Shown: positions 7,501-13,114 of the stretch, one piece after another
Layout of the letters: every line of letters begins with the position of its first letter
How positions within the stretch are numbered: the first letter of the stretch is position 1
NCBI RefSeq assembly: GCF_937890585.1
Contig: NZ_CALACG010000123.1
Span: forward strand, 1 to 13,114
From: an uncultured Campylobacter sp.
GTDB taxonomy: Bacteria > Campylobacterota > Campylobacteria > Campylobacterales > Campylobacteraceae
Length of the DNA: 13,114 nucleotides
Direction of reading: 5' to 3'
Notes under the pieces: model-generated
Told to the model about the DNA's origin: nothing
Seen by the model: the letters and a program-made list of their open reading frames with translations, nothing else
Databases searched by the model: none
Program-made: the position numbers and the translations under genes

Positions 7501-8694
7501 TCGATAGAAAAACCAATAGGCAATGTAACGCCTGATCACTACAATAGACTTACAGGCTATAACAACAGACTTGATGGCGCTGGCAAGATGGCTGATGGCG
7601 TTTACGATATATCTATAAAAGGCAAATATCAAGGCGGCGATGAGCTACTTTACAACTCTATTAAATTTACGATCGACGCAACAGCTGCAACTATAAATAA
7701 CTCAAATTTAAGCTATGACGCAGCGACAAATAAAACAACATGGAGCGGAAATTTAAGTGAAAATGGCGTTGGTGCAAGCTATACGCTAAAACAACACTTT
7801 GAAGAAGCAGTAAAAGGTATCAGCTTAAAAGATAGTATCACTATAAAAGACGCTGATGGCAACACTATCGTTGCGGACTCTGTAAAGCTTGATGAAAATG
7901 GAAAATTTGAAGCGGTATTTAACCGCGAAGTAAAAGAGAGCGACGTCTACTTGCAAATTTCTGATATCGCTAAAAATACAAGAGTAGTTGCAGAAAACAA
8001 CAACGATAACGTTATCACAACGACTGAGGGCAACGATATCATAACCGTTGGAGATGGAAACAACACGATCAACGCAGGACGCGGCGAAAATGAAATTCGC
8101 ACAGGCAATGGCAACAATGTAATCATCACTGGCGACAACAACGACGTCATAACCACAGGAAGTGGTAACGACTACATCGACGCTGGCAGAAGTGGCTATA
8201 CTGGCATGAACAAAGGCGACCTAGTAAATGCTGGCGCTGGTAATGACAAAGTTGTATTTACCTTTGATAATCCAAGAGCAGCTCTATCTCAAAGTCTAGA
8301 TGGTGGCACTGGTACAGATACGCTTATCATGCGTCCAGTGGCAAAGGATGGCACTATCGACTTTGATAAGATAGACAACAAATCTTTAACTAATGCGATC
8401 AAGAGTTTTGAAGAGATCCAACTTGGCATGGATGAGCATGGCAACGACAACCAAGATGTTAAGCTACTAAATTTAAAAGCGGATAATGTATTTAGCATCA
8501 CTGACAATGTAAATACTATCTTAAAAATAAGTGGCGACAACAACGATAGCGTTTCATTAAAAGGATTTACTGAGGCTGCAAATCAAAATGGTGTTGAAGC
8601 TGGATATACAAGATATGAGGGTCAAACAAGCTCAGCTACTCCGACAACTATATATATAGATGTCGATAACGATATAAACAAACAACTTGTATAA
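4537..8694 (+). CDS. LapA-like RTX adhesin: retention module, TAAG site, Ig-like and PA14-like domains, type I secretion C-terminus
   Basis: A 1385-residue surface adhesin predicted to leave through a type I secretion pore without a Sec signal. Residues 1-74 form the retention module (GIIKS, RVLKVGDEIYLGETI, ITANDGKDI), which in LapA-class proteins lodges in the outer-membrane pore. T107-A-A-G110, after DLEE, matches the site cut by LapG protease in LapA. An Ig-like domain at about 211-297 and another at about 706-790 are clear duplicates (VLDKDGHxVFTK in both), with a further Ig-like segment near 585-650. Between the first two, about 319-547, is a PA14-like domain with GTDDSVRFKVDGK (D488-D489), a fold that often binds glycans through calcium. 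Six RTX nonapeptides lie at 1164-1217, and a secretion-type C-terminus follows, ending TIYIDVDNDINK. The only cysteine I find is C814. RBS TAAGGA is at 4525-4530. The protein is short for the class, which often exceeds 2000 residues. No exporter is nearby. Confidence 0.85.
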   Translation: MAARIGIIKSISQGANVVAVAKDGTQRVLKVGDEIYLGETIQTNDFDSKVVITANDGKDIALIGKDTLNLDKSVAQNESFGDESMADVSAIQKALLDGANITDLEETAAGGNAAAGAGGDGVSLGAASFEEGGHYSNITDDYRNLPDSSRAFQTPENSIGGYNDGNDAGNVTPVSPVIPPISVDIKTLNDNYGTIKGDYSLDDARNVPRTNDATPTISGTVEPTAVRAVVSVLDKDGHEVFTKTLNPSDYADGKFKFTTDELSVDGSHDGDYKVKVVATGRDGNTATDTGSFVLDTVAKITINVETEMSLVKESEMSSGLKGSFWFNHIYEEGVRGTELRDFKNKIPGGFENTEYAHKGMKQNDFIEYYMNNTKPWASFKAKELNFQQGKGGDRDNTDNDAGTVSGLDGAHNMVGKIDLDGNVVTPNSEWVAPNFKALEYFIDNAKGSYTKEREAPNGKNTTAGAMVNLKGTMYLEPGDYKFDAKGTDDSVRFKVDGKTMIDYNAVGAPNEGMTTTLHVDKAGYYDFDMSYANYIFWGKLKLTVSKNGGPASILGSEASGIKLNSTDFDSYIDPVTRNVYKVTQKITGTVDNVEDGQIVTITSSTGETHTAVVKDGKYEVEFKTIDPKATYTAKVSDLVGNGAEAESSKINVATDLINAIDNDTSGSANNKDANTGIDDATKYYKFTIDDITQTDKFSSNAPLPVLSDKTPTFTGEIDKDAASAEIVVLDKDGHKVFTKELSQSEFANGKFEVTSDELNDGNYKIKATAIFKNGENKTSSTVVSDFVVDKTPVTIENIKVIEDDNDGLKHTINCNLKNYKDGYKIESINMVKGNENINIVEFKIEDGVLSFKYDHKIKLGDKIEVEMTDKAGTKYTHVNEILVPTMTQFENSNDTTTNANNRSAEKIWGTMEMSESGFRADGSRIVSNDAIPYLRAVIPEDATAGNASNNQTVSEFLNSGRGITWGTGDVRFVATNVDKGVSKELLSQSIEKPIGNVTPDHYNRLTGYNNRLDGAGKMADGVYDISIKGKYQGGDELLYNSIKFTIDATAATINNSNLSYDAATNKTTWSGNLSENGVGASYTLKQHFEEAVKGISLKDSITIKDADGNTIVADSVKLDENGKFEAVFNREVKESDVYLQISDIAKNTRVVAENNNDNVITTTEGNDIITVGDGNNTINAGRGENEIRTGNGNNVIITGDNNDVITTGSGNDYIDAGRSGYTGMNKGDLVNAGAGNDKVVFTFDNPRAALSQSLDGGTGTDTLIMRPVAKDGTIDFDKIDNKSLTNAIKSFEEIQLGMDEHGNDNQDVKLLNLKADNVFSITDNVNTILKISGDNNDSVSLKGFTEAANQNGVEAGYTRYEGQTSSATPTTIYIDVDNDINKQLV
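4855..4866 (+). other. Codons of a putative LapG cleavage site (TAAG)
   Basis: These codons encode T107-A108-A109-G110 between the retention module and the extracellular region. In Pseudomonas fluorescens LapA the periplasmic protease LapG cuts between two alanines of a TAAG sequence at about the same distance from the N-terminus, releasing the adhesin. An AAAG sequence follows at 113-116 as a possible second site. Whether this organism has LapG cannot be seen here. Confidence 0.6.
8026..8187 (+). repeat. Six tandem RTX nonapeptide codon blocks (27-base units)
   Basis: Within the adhesin gene, residues 1164-1217 read as six consecutive nonapeptides: EGNDIITVG, DGNNTINAG, RGENEIRTG, NGNNVIITG, DNNDVITTG, SGNDYIDAG. 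This is the GGxGxDxUx calcium-binding beta-roll pattern, with Asn or Glu replacing Asp in several units. The block lies just before the secretion domain, as usual for type I substrates. Confidence 0.8.
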
Positions 8695-8719
8695 AATTTG
8701 GGCCTATTGGCCCAAATTT
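8694..8719 (+). terminator. Intrinsic terminator after the adhesin gene
   Basis: An 11-base-pair perfect stem (AAATTTGGGCC / GGCCCAAATTT) with loop TATT begins at the last base of the stop codon and is followed by ATTTG. It is nearly the same as the hairpin after the small paralogue. Confidence 0.8.
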
Positions 8720-8762
8720 ATTTGAAATTTCTTCACAAAATTTACTCAAATCGCCATTTTTA

Positions 8763-8805
8763 GTACCATAGTACAATATACAAATTTGATAAAAAATACT
8801 AAAAT
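8763..8805 (+). promoter_or_regulatory. Promoter of the small paralogue, with shared upstream box (copy 2)
   Basis: Bases 8763-8784 repeat 4464-4485 exactly (22 of 22). The -10 hexamer TAAAAT at 8800-8805 starts after a 15-base spacer, as in copy 1, and TATACA at 8777-8782 again sits 17 bases upstream of it. Outside the box and the A-rich spacer the two upstream regions differ, so the box stands out as conserved. Confidence 0.65.
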
Positions 8806-8833
8806 GCAACAAAAATAAAAATAAGGAATAAAA

Positions 8834-9385
8834 ATGGCAGCGATAGCCGGCATTGTAAAGAGTGTCTCATCTGATGTCATAGCGATAGACAAACACGACA
8901 AAGTAAGAGTTTTAAACGTAAATGATGAAGTATATATCGGTGAGACTATAAAGGGCGAGAGTGAAAGCGCAACTATCACGATCACAGCAAACGACGGAAA
9001 AGATATATCACTAAGTGGATACGACACGCTTTGGCTGGATCACGGCGTGGTGAGCGACGAGAAGATAAGCGAGAGCATAGATACTGATGGGCTATTTAGA
9101 GCGCTTCTTGGCGAGGACTATGCAGCGATCCTTGACCGCATGAATGAAAAGGTCGATGATATGTTTGCAGCAGCCAAAGCAGAGCAAAAAGATAGTGACG
9201 AGAGCGCTAGCTTGGCTGATAGCTCAAATTTAGAAAATAAAAGTGTAAGCCAAAATGATCTTTTAGCCGAAAATGAGCTAAAAATAGGCAGCAGCGAGCC
9301 AGCAAGCCAAAGCTTTGATAGTGCAAATTTTGACGCAACTACGATATATATCGAGATCGATAACGATCTAAACAAACTTTCATAA
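8834..9385 (+). CDS. Small retention-module protein, miniature paralogue of the adhesin without repeats
   Basis: A 183-residue protein not matching any named family I know as a whole. Residues 1-69 align with the adhesin's retention module (both MAA.., GI[IV]KS[IV]S, RVL.V.DE[VI]Y[IL]GETI, ITANDGKDI.L.G.DTL.LD). Residues 170-181 (TIYIEIDNDLNK) align with the last residues of the adhesin. Between them is an acidic, Ser/Ala/Glu-rich segment with a probable helix near 90-120, and no Ig, PA14 or RTX sequence. The stretch aligned with the adhesin's TAAG site reads AAILDRMNEKV, so no LapG site is present. No cysteines and no Sec signal. RBS TAAGGA at 8822-8827 has the same 6-base spacing as in the adhesin gene. 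It has its own promoter box and terminator, arguing against a decaying fragment. It may enter the same secretion pore; the role is unknown. Confidence 0.8.
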   Translation: MAAIAGIVKSVSSDVIAIDKHDKVRVLNVNDEVYIGETIKGESESATITITANDGKDISLSGYDTLWLDHGVVSDEKISESIDTDGLFRALLGEDYAAILDRMNEKVDDMFAAAKAEQKDSDESASLADSSNLENKSVSQNDLLAENELKIGSSEPASQSFDSANFDATTIYIEIDNDLNKLS

Positions 9386-9409
9386 ATTTGAGCCTCTTGG
9401 CTCAAATTT
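9384..9409 (+). terminator. Intrinsic terminator after the small paralogue
   Basis: An 11-base-pair stem (AAATTTGAGCC / GGCTCAAATTT) with loop TCTT starts in the stop codon and is followed by CTTAT. Compared with the hairpin after the adhesin, one G-C pair is replaced by A-T on both arms, a compensatory change. Confidence 0.75.
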
Positions 9410-9437
9410 CTTATCCCAAAAATTAACTAATATCCCT

Positions 9438-9443
9438 TATAAT
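9438..9443 (+). promoter_or_regulatory. Candidate thiD promoter (-10 TATAAT)
   Basis: A consensus TATAAT lies 26 bases before the thiD ATG and downstream of the preceding terminator. No -35 is recognisable. It gives thiD its own start independent of the adhesin genes. Confidence 0.55.
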
Positions 9444-9469
9444 AAGCCAAAATTTACAAAAGGAAAACG

Positions 9470-10204
9470 ATGAAGAAAATTTTAATCATCGCAGGCTCTT
9501 GCAATAGCGGCACAGCAGGGCTTCAGGCTGATATAAAGACATGCGCTAGGCTAAATTGTTATAGCGCAACGGCGGTCACTTCGCTAGTTGCTGAGACTAC
9601 AGACGCGATAAAAAGCGTAGTTTGCTTAGAGTCTAGCTTTGTTAAAGACGAGCTTAGCACGCTTGCTGAGGAATTTAGCTTTGATGCCATAAAGATCGGT
9701 ATGCTCTTTAGCGAGGAGATAATGGACGTGGTGCATGAGTTTTTGCTCACTCAAAAGTGCAAGATCGTGCTTGATCCAGTCTGCGTCTCAAAGAGCGGCC
9801 ACAAGCTCATAAAAGATAGTGCAGTAGAGAAGCTAAAAGAGCTAATGAGGCTTGCCACCGTCGCCACACCAAATTTAGACGAGGCAAACGTCCTTTTTGG
9901 AGGGAATTTTAAAGATCTGCCTTGCGATATCATCGTGAAAAAGCATGTAAGTGAGGATAGCAGCATAGATACGCTTTATAGGAAAGATGGCTCACTGCAA
10001 AATTTCAAAACTCCGCTTGCTAGCCCGCTTGTGATGAGCGGCACTGGTTGCACTTTCTCAACGGCGCTTGCTTGCTACCTTGCAAAGGGCAAGAGCTTGG
10101 AGGAGGCCATAGGGCTTTCAAAAGAGTATATCTGCTCCATTATAAAAGAGAGTATCGACACAAAGCTAGGCAAAAACCGCCTACTTTGGCACGGAGCGAA
10201 GTAA
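9470..10204 (+). CDS. thiD: Hydroxymethylpyrimidine / phosphomethylpyrimidine kinase (ThiD)
   Basis: A 244-residue ribokinase-fold enzyme that phosphorylates 4-amino-5-hydroxymethyl-2-methylpyrimidine twice, supplying the pyrimidine half of thiamine. Recognisable blocks: N-terminal IAGSCNSGTAGLQADIKT (family form IAGSDSSGGAGIQADLKT), KIGML, LDPVCVSKSG, ATPNLDEANVL, and the anion-hole/catalytic block SGTGCTFSTALA with C194. It is shorter than typical ThiD (about 265) and lacks the usual KGGH turn, which here reads VKKHVSED. The Asp of GSD is replaced by Cys11. RBS AAAAGGA lies at 9458-9464. No other thiamine gene is in the window. The family call is solid; full activity is likely but the deviations leave some doubt, and pyridoxal kinase-like activity is an alternative known in the family. 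Confidence 0.85.
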   Translation: MKKILIIAGSCNSGTAGLQADIKTCARLNCYSATAVTSLVAETTDAIKSVVCLESSFVKDELSTLAEEFSFDAIKIGMLFSEEIMDVVHEFLLTQKCKIVLDPVCVSKSGHKLIKDSAVEKLKELMRLATVATPNLDEANVLFGGNFKDLPCDIIVKKHVSEDSSIDTLYRKDGSLQNFKTPLASPLVMSGTGCTFSTALACYLAKGKSLEEAIGLSKEYICSIIKESIDTKLGKNRLLWHGAK

Positions 10205-10233
10205 ATTTAAGCCTAAAATTTAGGCTTAAATTT
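10203..10233. terminator. Bidirectional hairpin between convergent thiD and ilvD
   Basis: Perfect inverted repeat AAATTTAAGCCTAAA / TTTAGGCTTAAATTT around a single central base. On the + strand it is followed by GATAGTTTTTAAAC. Lying between two stop codons 42 bases apart, it can serve both genes. Confidence 0.7.
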
Positions 10234-10246
10234 GATAGTTTTTAAA

Positions 10247-11920
10247 CTACGCCTCTAATATCGCTCCATTGCTTGCGTTTGTGACTAGCTTTTGATACTG
10301 CCTTAGCCAGCGAGAGGTTAGCGCTTTATCGACTGGCTTAAATTCAGCTCTTCTCTTTGCGATCTCAGCTTCGCTTAGACGAACGTTTATCTCGTATTTA
10401 TCGACGTCTATATCGATGATGTCGCCATCTTGTAGCAAGCCTATCATGCCGCCCTCGGCTGCTTCTGGGCTTACGTGACCGATGCTTAGACCCCTTGTCG
10501 CCCCGCTAAAGCGACCATCTGTGATGAGCGCTACGTCTGCGCCAAGTCCTCTTCCCATGATGAGCGAAGTAGGGCTTAGCATCTCTTGCATGCCAGGGCC
10601 TCCGCGTGGGCCTTCGTAGCGGATGACGACGACGTCACCTTTATCGACTTTGCCGCTTGAGATGCCGGCAATCGCTTCATCTTGTGAGTTAAAGCAGACC
10701 GCTTTACCGCTAAATTTACGCTCGCCAACGATGCCAGCTGTCTTGATGACACAGCCTTGCTCGGCTAAATTTCCAAACAAAATGGCAAGTCCGCCGACCT
10801 GAGAATAGGCATTTTCCACCTTGTGAATGACGCTTTCGTCTTTGATGTCGCTGGCACGTACGCGCTCGCCCAAAGTCTCACCGCTAACTGTTAGGTTGTC
10901 CAAATTTAGCATGCCATGGTCTCTGCGTGAAATTTCTTTTATCACTGCATTCATACCGCCAGCTCTGCCGACATCCTCCATATGCACGTTTGGCAAGCTT
11001 GGGCTGATCTTAGCGATGTGAGCGATGTTTTGACTGATCTTGTTTAGCTCTTTGATGTCTAAATTTACGCCAGCTTCTCTTGAGATGGCTAGCATGTGAA
11101 GGACGGTGTTGCTGCTGCCGCCCATCGCCATATCAACGACAAGCGCGTTGCGGATCGCCTTTTCATTTAGTATGTTTCTTATCTTAAATTTCTCATCAAG
11201 GGCGATCTGGCAAATTCTACGAGCAGCCTGCCTGATGAGCTCCTCACGCTCTGGAGTTAGCGCTAGGATGGTGCCGTTGCCAGGGAGTGCTATACCCATC
11301 GCTTCGCAAAGTGTGTTCATGGAATTTGCCGTAAACATACCGCTACAGCTTCCACCACTTGGACATGCGTTGCACTCGATATCTCTTAGCTCAGCCTCGT
11401 CTATCTCTTTGGTCTCAAATTTACCAACCGCCTCAAACGCAGTCGCAAGGTCGATCGGCCTGCCATCTTTTGTGTGACCTTTTCTCATAGGGCCGCCGCT
11501 TACGAAAATGGTTGGGACATTGACCCTTAAAGCGCCCATAACCATGCCAGGGACGATCTTGTCGCAGTTTGGCATACAAACAAGTGCGTCAAGTGCGTGC
11601 GCGTTCATCACGGTCTCAATAGAATTTGCGATGATCTCGCGGCTAGGCAAGCTATATAGCATGCCCCCGTGCCCCATCGCGATGCCATCATCCACGCCGA
11701 TGCAGTTAAACTCAAACGGCACACAGCCATTTTTGCGAATTTCATCTTTTAAAATTTGTGCGTATTTGTTTAAGAAAAAATGCCCTGGTATGATCTCTAT
11801 AAAGCTGTTTGCAACGCCGATAAATGGCTTATTAAAGTCCTCGTCTTTTAGCCCAGTCGCACGTAAAAGTGAGCGGTGTGGGGCTCTTGTGTAGCCTTTT
11901 TTGATTATGTCGCTTCTCAA
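10247..11920 (-). CDS. ilvD: Dihydroxy-acid dehydratase (IlvD), TTG start
   Basis: A 557-residue iron-sulfur dehydratase that converts dihydroxyacids to 2-keto acids in isoleucine, valine and pantothenate-precursor synthesis. The start is TTG at 11920: it has AAAGGA at 11927-11932 with six bases between, gives the usual N-terminus [22 protein letters not shown], and gives about the usual length. The upstream in-frame ATG at 11995 would add 25 unrelated residues and overlap the ansA terminator. Seen motifs: [15 protein letters not shown], cluster ligand C119 in [10 protein letters not shown]192 in [17 protein letters not shown], and the C-terminal signature [19 protein letters not shown] near residue 470. 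Residues 45-47 are PGH, as in E. coli IlvD, where [2Fe-2S] enzymes have a cysteine. An oxygen-sensitive [4Fe-4S] cluster is therefore inferred, which fits a microaerophile. Confidence 0.95.
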   Translation of the reverse strand: MRSDIIKKGYTRAPHRSLLRATGLKDEDFNKPFIGVANSFIEIIPGHFFLNKYAQILKDEIRKNGCVPFEFNCIGVDDGIAMGHGGMLYSLPSREIIANSIETVMNAHALDALVCMPNCDKIVPGMVMGALRVNVPTIFVSGGPMRKGHTKDGRPIDLATAFEAVGKFETKEIDEAELRDIECNACPSGGSCSGMFTANSMNTLCEAMGIALPGNGTILALTPEREELIRQAARRICQIALDEKFKIRNILNEKAIRNALVVDMAMGGSSNTVLHMLAISREAGVNLDIKELNKISQNIAHIAKISPSLPNVHMEDVGRAGGMNAVIKEISRRDHGMLNLDNLTVSGETLGERVRASDIKDESVIHKVENAYSQVGGLAILFGNLAEQGCVIKTAGIVGERKFSGKAVCFNSQDEAIAGISSGKVDKGDVVVIRYEGPRGGPGMQEMLSPTSLIMGRGLGADVALITDGRFSGATRGLSIGHVSPEAAEGGMIGLLQDGDIIDIDVDKYEINVRLSEAEIAKRRAEFKPVDKALTSRWLRQYQKLVTNASNGAILEA

Positions 11921-11949
11921 ATTTGATCCTTTTTTTAAAATTTGAGAGG

Positions 11950-11955
11950 ATTTTA
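11950..11955 (-). promoter_or_regulatory. Candidate ilvD promoter (-10 TAAAAT)
   Basis: On the - strand, TAAAAT lies about 30 bases upstream of the TTG start, between the ansA hairpin and ilvD. TTGATA occurs at 11968-11973 but only 12 bases upstream, too close to be a standard -35. Confidence 0.4.
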
Positions 11956-11984
11956 TCACATCTAAAGTATCAAAAATTTTAAAG

Positions 11985-12007
11985 CTTGGCCGCACGTGGC
12001 AGCCAAG
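11985..12007 (-). terminator. Intrinsic terminator of ansA
   Basis: Read on the - strand, CTTGGCTGC / GCGGCCAAG forms a nine-pair stem with one wobble and loop CACGT, followed by TTTAAAATTTTTG. It lies 5 bases after the ansA stop codon. Confidence 0.7.
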
Positions 12008-12012
12008 TAAAT

Positions 12013-13047
12013 TTAGTATTCGTCAAAGAATTTTTGAATTTCTTTTGTGTCGCTCGTCTTTGTGAGGGCTAGCATGAGTAAAATTCTAGCCTTTTGCGGG
12101 TTTAGATCGCTTGCTGTGATGAAATTTCCATTATCATCCATCTTTTTACTGCTATCCACGTAGCCGCTGCCGACGATCGCGCTTCTTACTATCTTTATGC
12201 CTTTGGCGTTTGCCTCTTGAAGCACGGTAAATACGTTGTTGTGGATACTGCCGTTACCTGTGCCTGCGTGGATGATGCCCTTTGAGCCGACATCTATCAG
12301 GTGTTTTGCGATATCGCCGTAGTCATTTGCGTGTGAGTAGATGATATCAACCCTTGGTAAGGCCTCTAGCTTGCTTACATCAAAGACGCTGCTTGCGGTG
12401 TGTTTTTTGAGGCTTTTTGTGCTGTAAACGACCTTGCCATAATAGACTCTGCCGATGGCGCCGGTGTTTCTTGACTTAAATGTATCAACTGATGAGGTGT
12501 TTGTTTTTGTAACCTCTCTAGCGGCGTTGATCTCGTCATTTAGCACGACTAAAACGCCGTTTCCAAAGCTCTCTTTGCTGGCTGCCACGCTTACTGCGTT
12601 ATATAAATTTAGCGGACCATCAGCGCTCATAGATGTGGCACTTCTCATAGCACCTACCAAAACGACGGGCTTTTCTGACTTGACGACTAAATTTAAAAAG
12701 TATGCGGTCTCTTCAAGGGTGTCGGTGCCGTGAGTTATGACGATGCCGTCCACGTCTTTGCTGGCAAGTAGCTCATTTACGCGTTTTGCGAGTTTTAGCC
12801 AAATTTCATCAGTCATGTTGTTTGAGCTGATGTTGGCGACTTGCTCGCCTTTTACATTTGCTAAATTTGCTATCTCTGGCACGGCTTTGATGAGGATATC
12901 GATGCCAAGTTGGGCAGCGTCATATTGGGCGTTTGTCGTACCACTAGCGCTCCCTGCGATCGTACCACCTGTGGCTAAGATGACGACGTTTGGCTTTGCA
13001 TAGAGCGAAGCAACTAGAATGCAGATTAGTAAAACTAGCTTTTTCAT
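12013..13047 (-). CDS. ansA: Periplasmic L-asparaginase, type II
   Basis: A 344-residue enzyme hydrolysing asparagine to aspartate and ammonia; type II enzymes are secreted and have high affinity. Residues 1-17 are a Sec signal ([16 protein letters not shown], cleavage likely after Ala17). Active-site residues are all present: T29 in [10 protein letters not shown]42, S75, T108-D109 in [13 protein letters not shown], and K181 in REVTKTNT, matching T12, Y25, S58, T89-D90 and K162 of the E. coli enzyme. The C-terminal [15 protein letters not shown] is also typical. A strong AGGAGG at 13054-13059 sits six bases before the ATG. In Campylobacter this gene is called ansA although it is of the AnsB-like exported kind; export has been linked to host colonisation in C. 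jejuni. It ends with its own hairpin before ilvD. Confidence 0.95.
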   Translation of the reverse strand: MKKLVLLICILVASLYAKPNVVILATGGTIAGSASGTTNAQYDAAQLGIDILIKAVPEIANLANVKGEQVANISSNNMTDEIWLKLAKRVNELLASKDVDGIVITHGTDTLEETAYFLNLVVKSEKPVVLVGAMRSATSMSADGPLNLYNAVSVAASKESFGNGVLVVLNDEINAAREVTKTNTSSVDTFKSRNTGAIGRVYYGKVVYSTKSLKKHTASSVFDVSKLEALPRVDIIYSHANDYGDIAKHLIDVGSKGIIHAGTGNGSIHNNVFTVLQEANAKGIKIVRSAIVGSGYVDSSKKMDDNGNFITASDLNPQKARILLMLALTKTSDTKEIQKFFDEY

Positions 13048-13067
13048 AGCTATCCTCCTAGTAAGAA

Positions 13068-13073
13068 ATTTTA
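13068..13073 (-). promoter_or_regulatory. Candidate ansA promoter (-10 TAAAAT)
   Basis: On the - strand TAAAAT lies 20 bases upstream of the ATG, preceded by GCG. The region further upstream is T/A-rich, without a clear -35. The window ends about 40 bases beyond, so upstream control sites cannot be judged. Confidence 0.35.
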
Positions 13074-13114
13074 CGCATTTTTAAATTTTCGTAATACCAA
13101 ACCAAGCAAATAGA

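Noticed and set aside
8026..8187. Tandem 27-base units as a non-coding repeat array or CRISPR
   Set aside because: The period is set by nine-residue RTX repeats in frame with the adhesin; the units are too divergent at base level and have no spacers.
8746..9027. 93-residue hydrophobic reading frame on the - strand over the mini-gene promoter
   Set aside because: It is antisense to the conserved retention module, whose conservation is explained by the + strand protein; no RBS or family resemblance supports it.
2143..9409. Complete type I secretion locus
   Set aside because: No ABC transporter, membrane fusion protein or TolC-like gene is present; only substrates and a possible regulator are here.
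10048..10245. 65-residue + strand frame overlapping the end of thiD
   Set aside because: It is out of frame within thiD and runs through the terminator hairpin; no start signal.
11106..11894. Two + strand reading frames (123 and 128 residues) opposite ilvD
   Set aside because: They are antisense shadows of a well-conserved enzyme gene and resemble no protein family.

Overview
The window looks like the chromosome of a Campylobacter species. A member of the C. concisus group is my best guess, but that is an inference. The reasons are the low-GC, AAATTT-rich sequence, AAGGA-type ribosome binding sites, weak or absent -35 boxes, and proteins that read as epsilonproteobacterial (ThiD, IlvD, a periplasmic asparaginase, a DsbA/DsbB-type pair). 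I see no insertion sequence, CRISPR array, tRNA or rRNA. No gene-free stretch exceeds about 140 bases.

Layout on the + strand. The 3' part of a two-domain carboxymuconolactone decarboxylase (CMD) family gene (2-688) comes first. It is followed by a periplasmic thiol oxidase with a CPFC active site and its DsbB/DsbI-type membrane partner (813-2102). Next is a two-component system: a membrane histidine kinase with a periplasmic sensor domain, and an OmpR-type response regulator two bases downstream (2143-4472). Then come two related transcription units. The first encodes a 1385-residue secreted, cell-surface adhesin of the LapA/RTX type (4537-8694). The second encodes a 183-residue protein (8834-9385) with the same N-terminal retention module and the same C-terminal tail, but nothing in between. 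thiD (9470-10204) closes the + strand block. On the - strand, ansA (12013-13047) lies upstream of ilvD (10247-11920). A hairpin separates the convergent thiD and ilvD.

The most interesting part is 2143-9409. The adhesin has an N-terminal plug-like retention module and a TAAG sequence at residues 107-110, the form and position of the LapG protease site in Pseudomonas LapA. It also has Ig-like domains around a PA14-like domain, six RTX nonapeptides and a type I secretion C-terminus. The small protein keeps the plug and tail but lacks the TAAG site and all adhesive domains. Both genes have the same 22-base promoter box (4464-4485 and 8763-8784), with identical 15-base spacing to a -10 hexamer, identical RBS geometry and near-identical terminators. 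The first box starts inside the last codons of the response regulator gene. My working hypothesis is a co-regulated module: sensor kinase, regulator, releasable adhesin, and a short non-releasable companion that may occupy, cap or tune the same secretion pore. No type I exporter, LapG or LapD gene is in the window, so they would have to be elsewhere in the genome.
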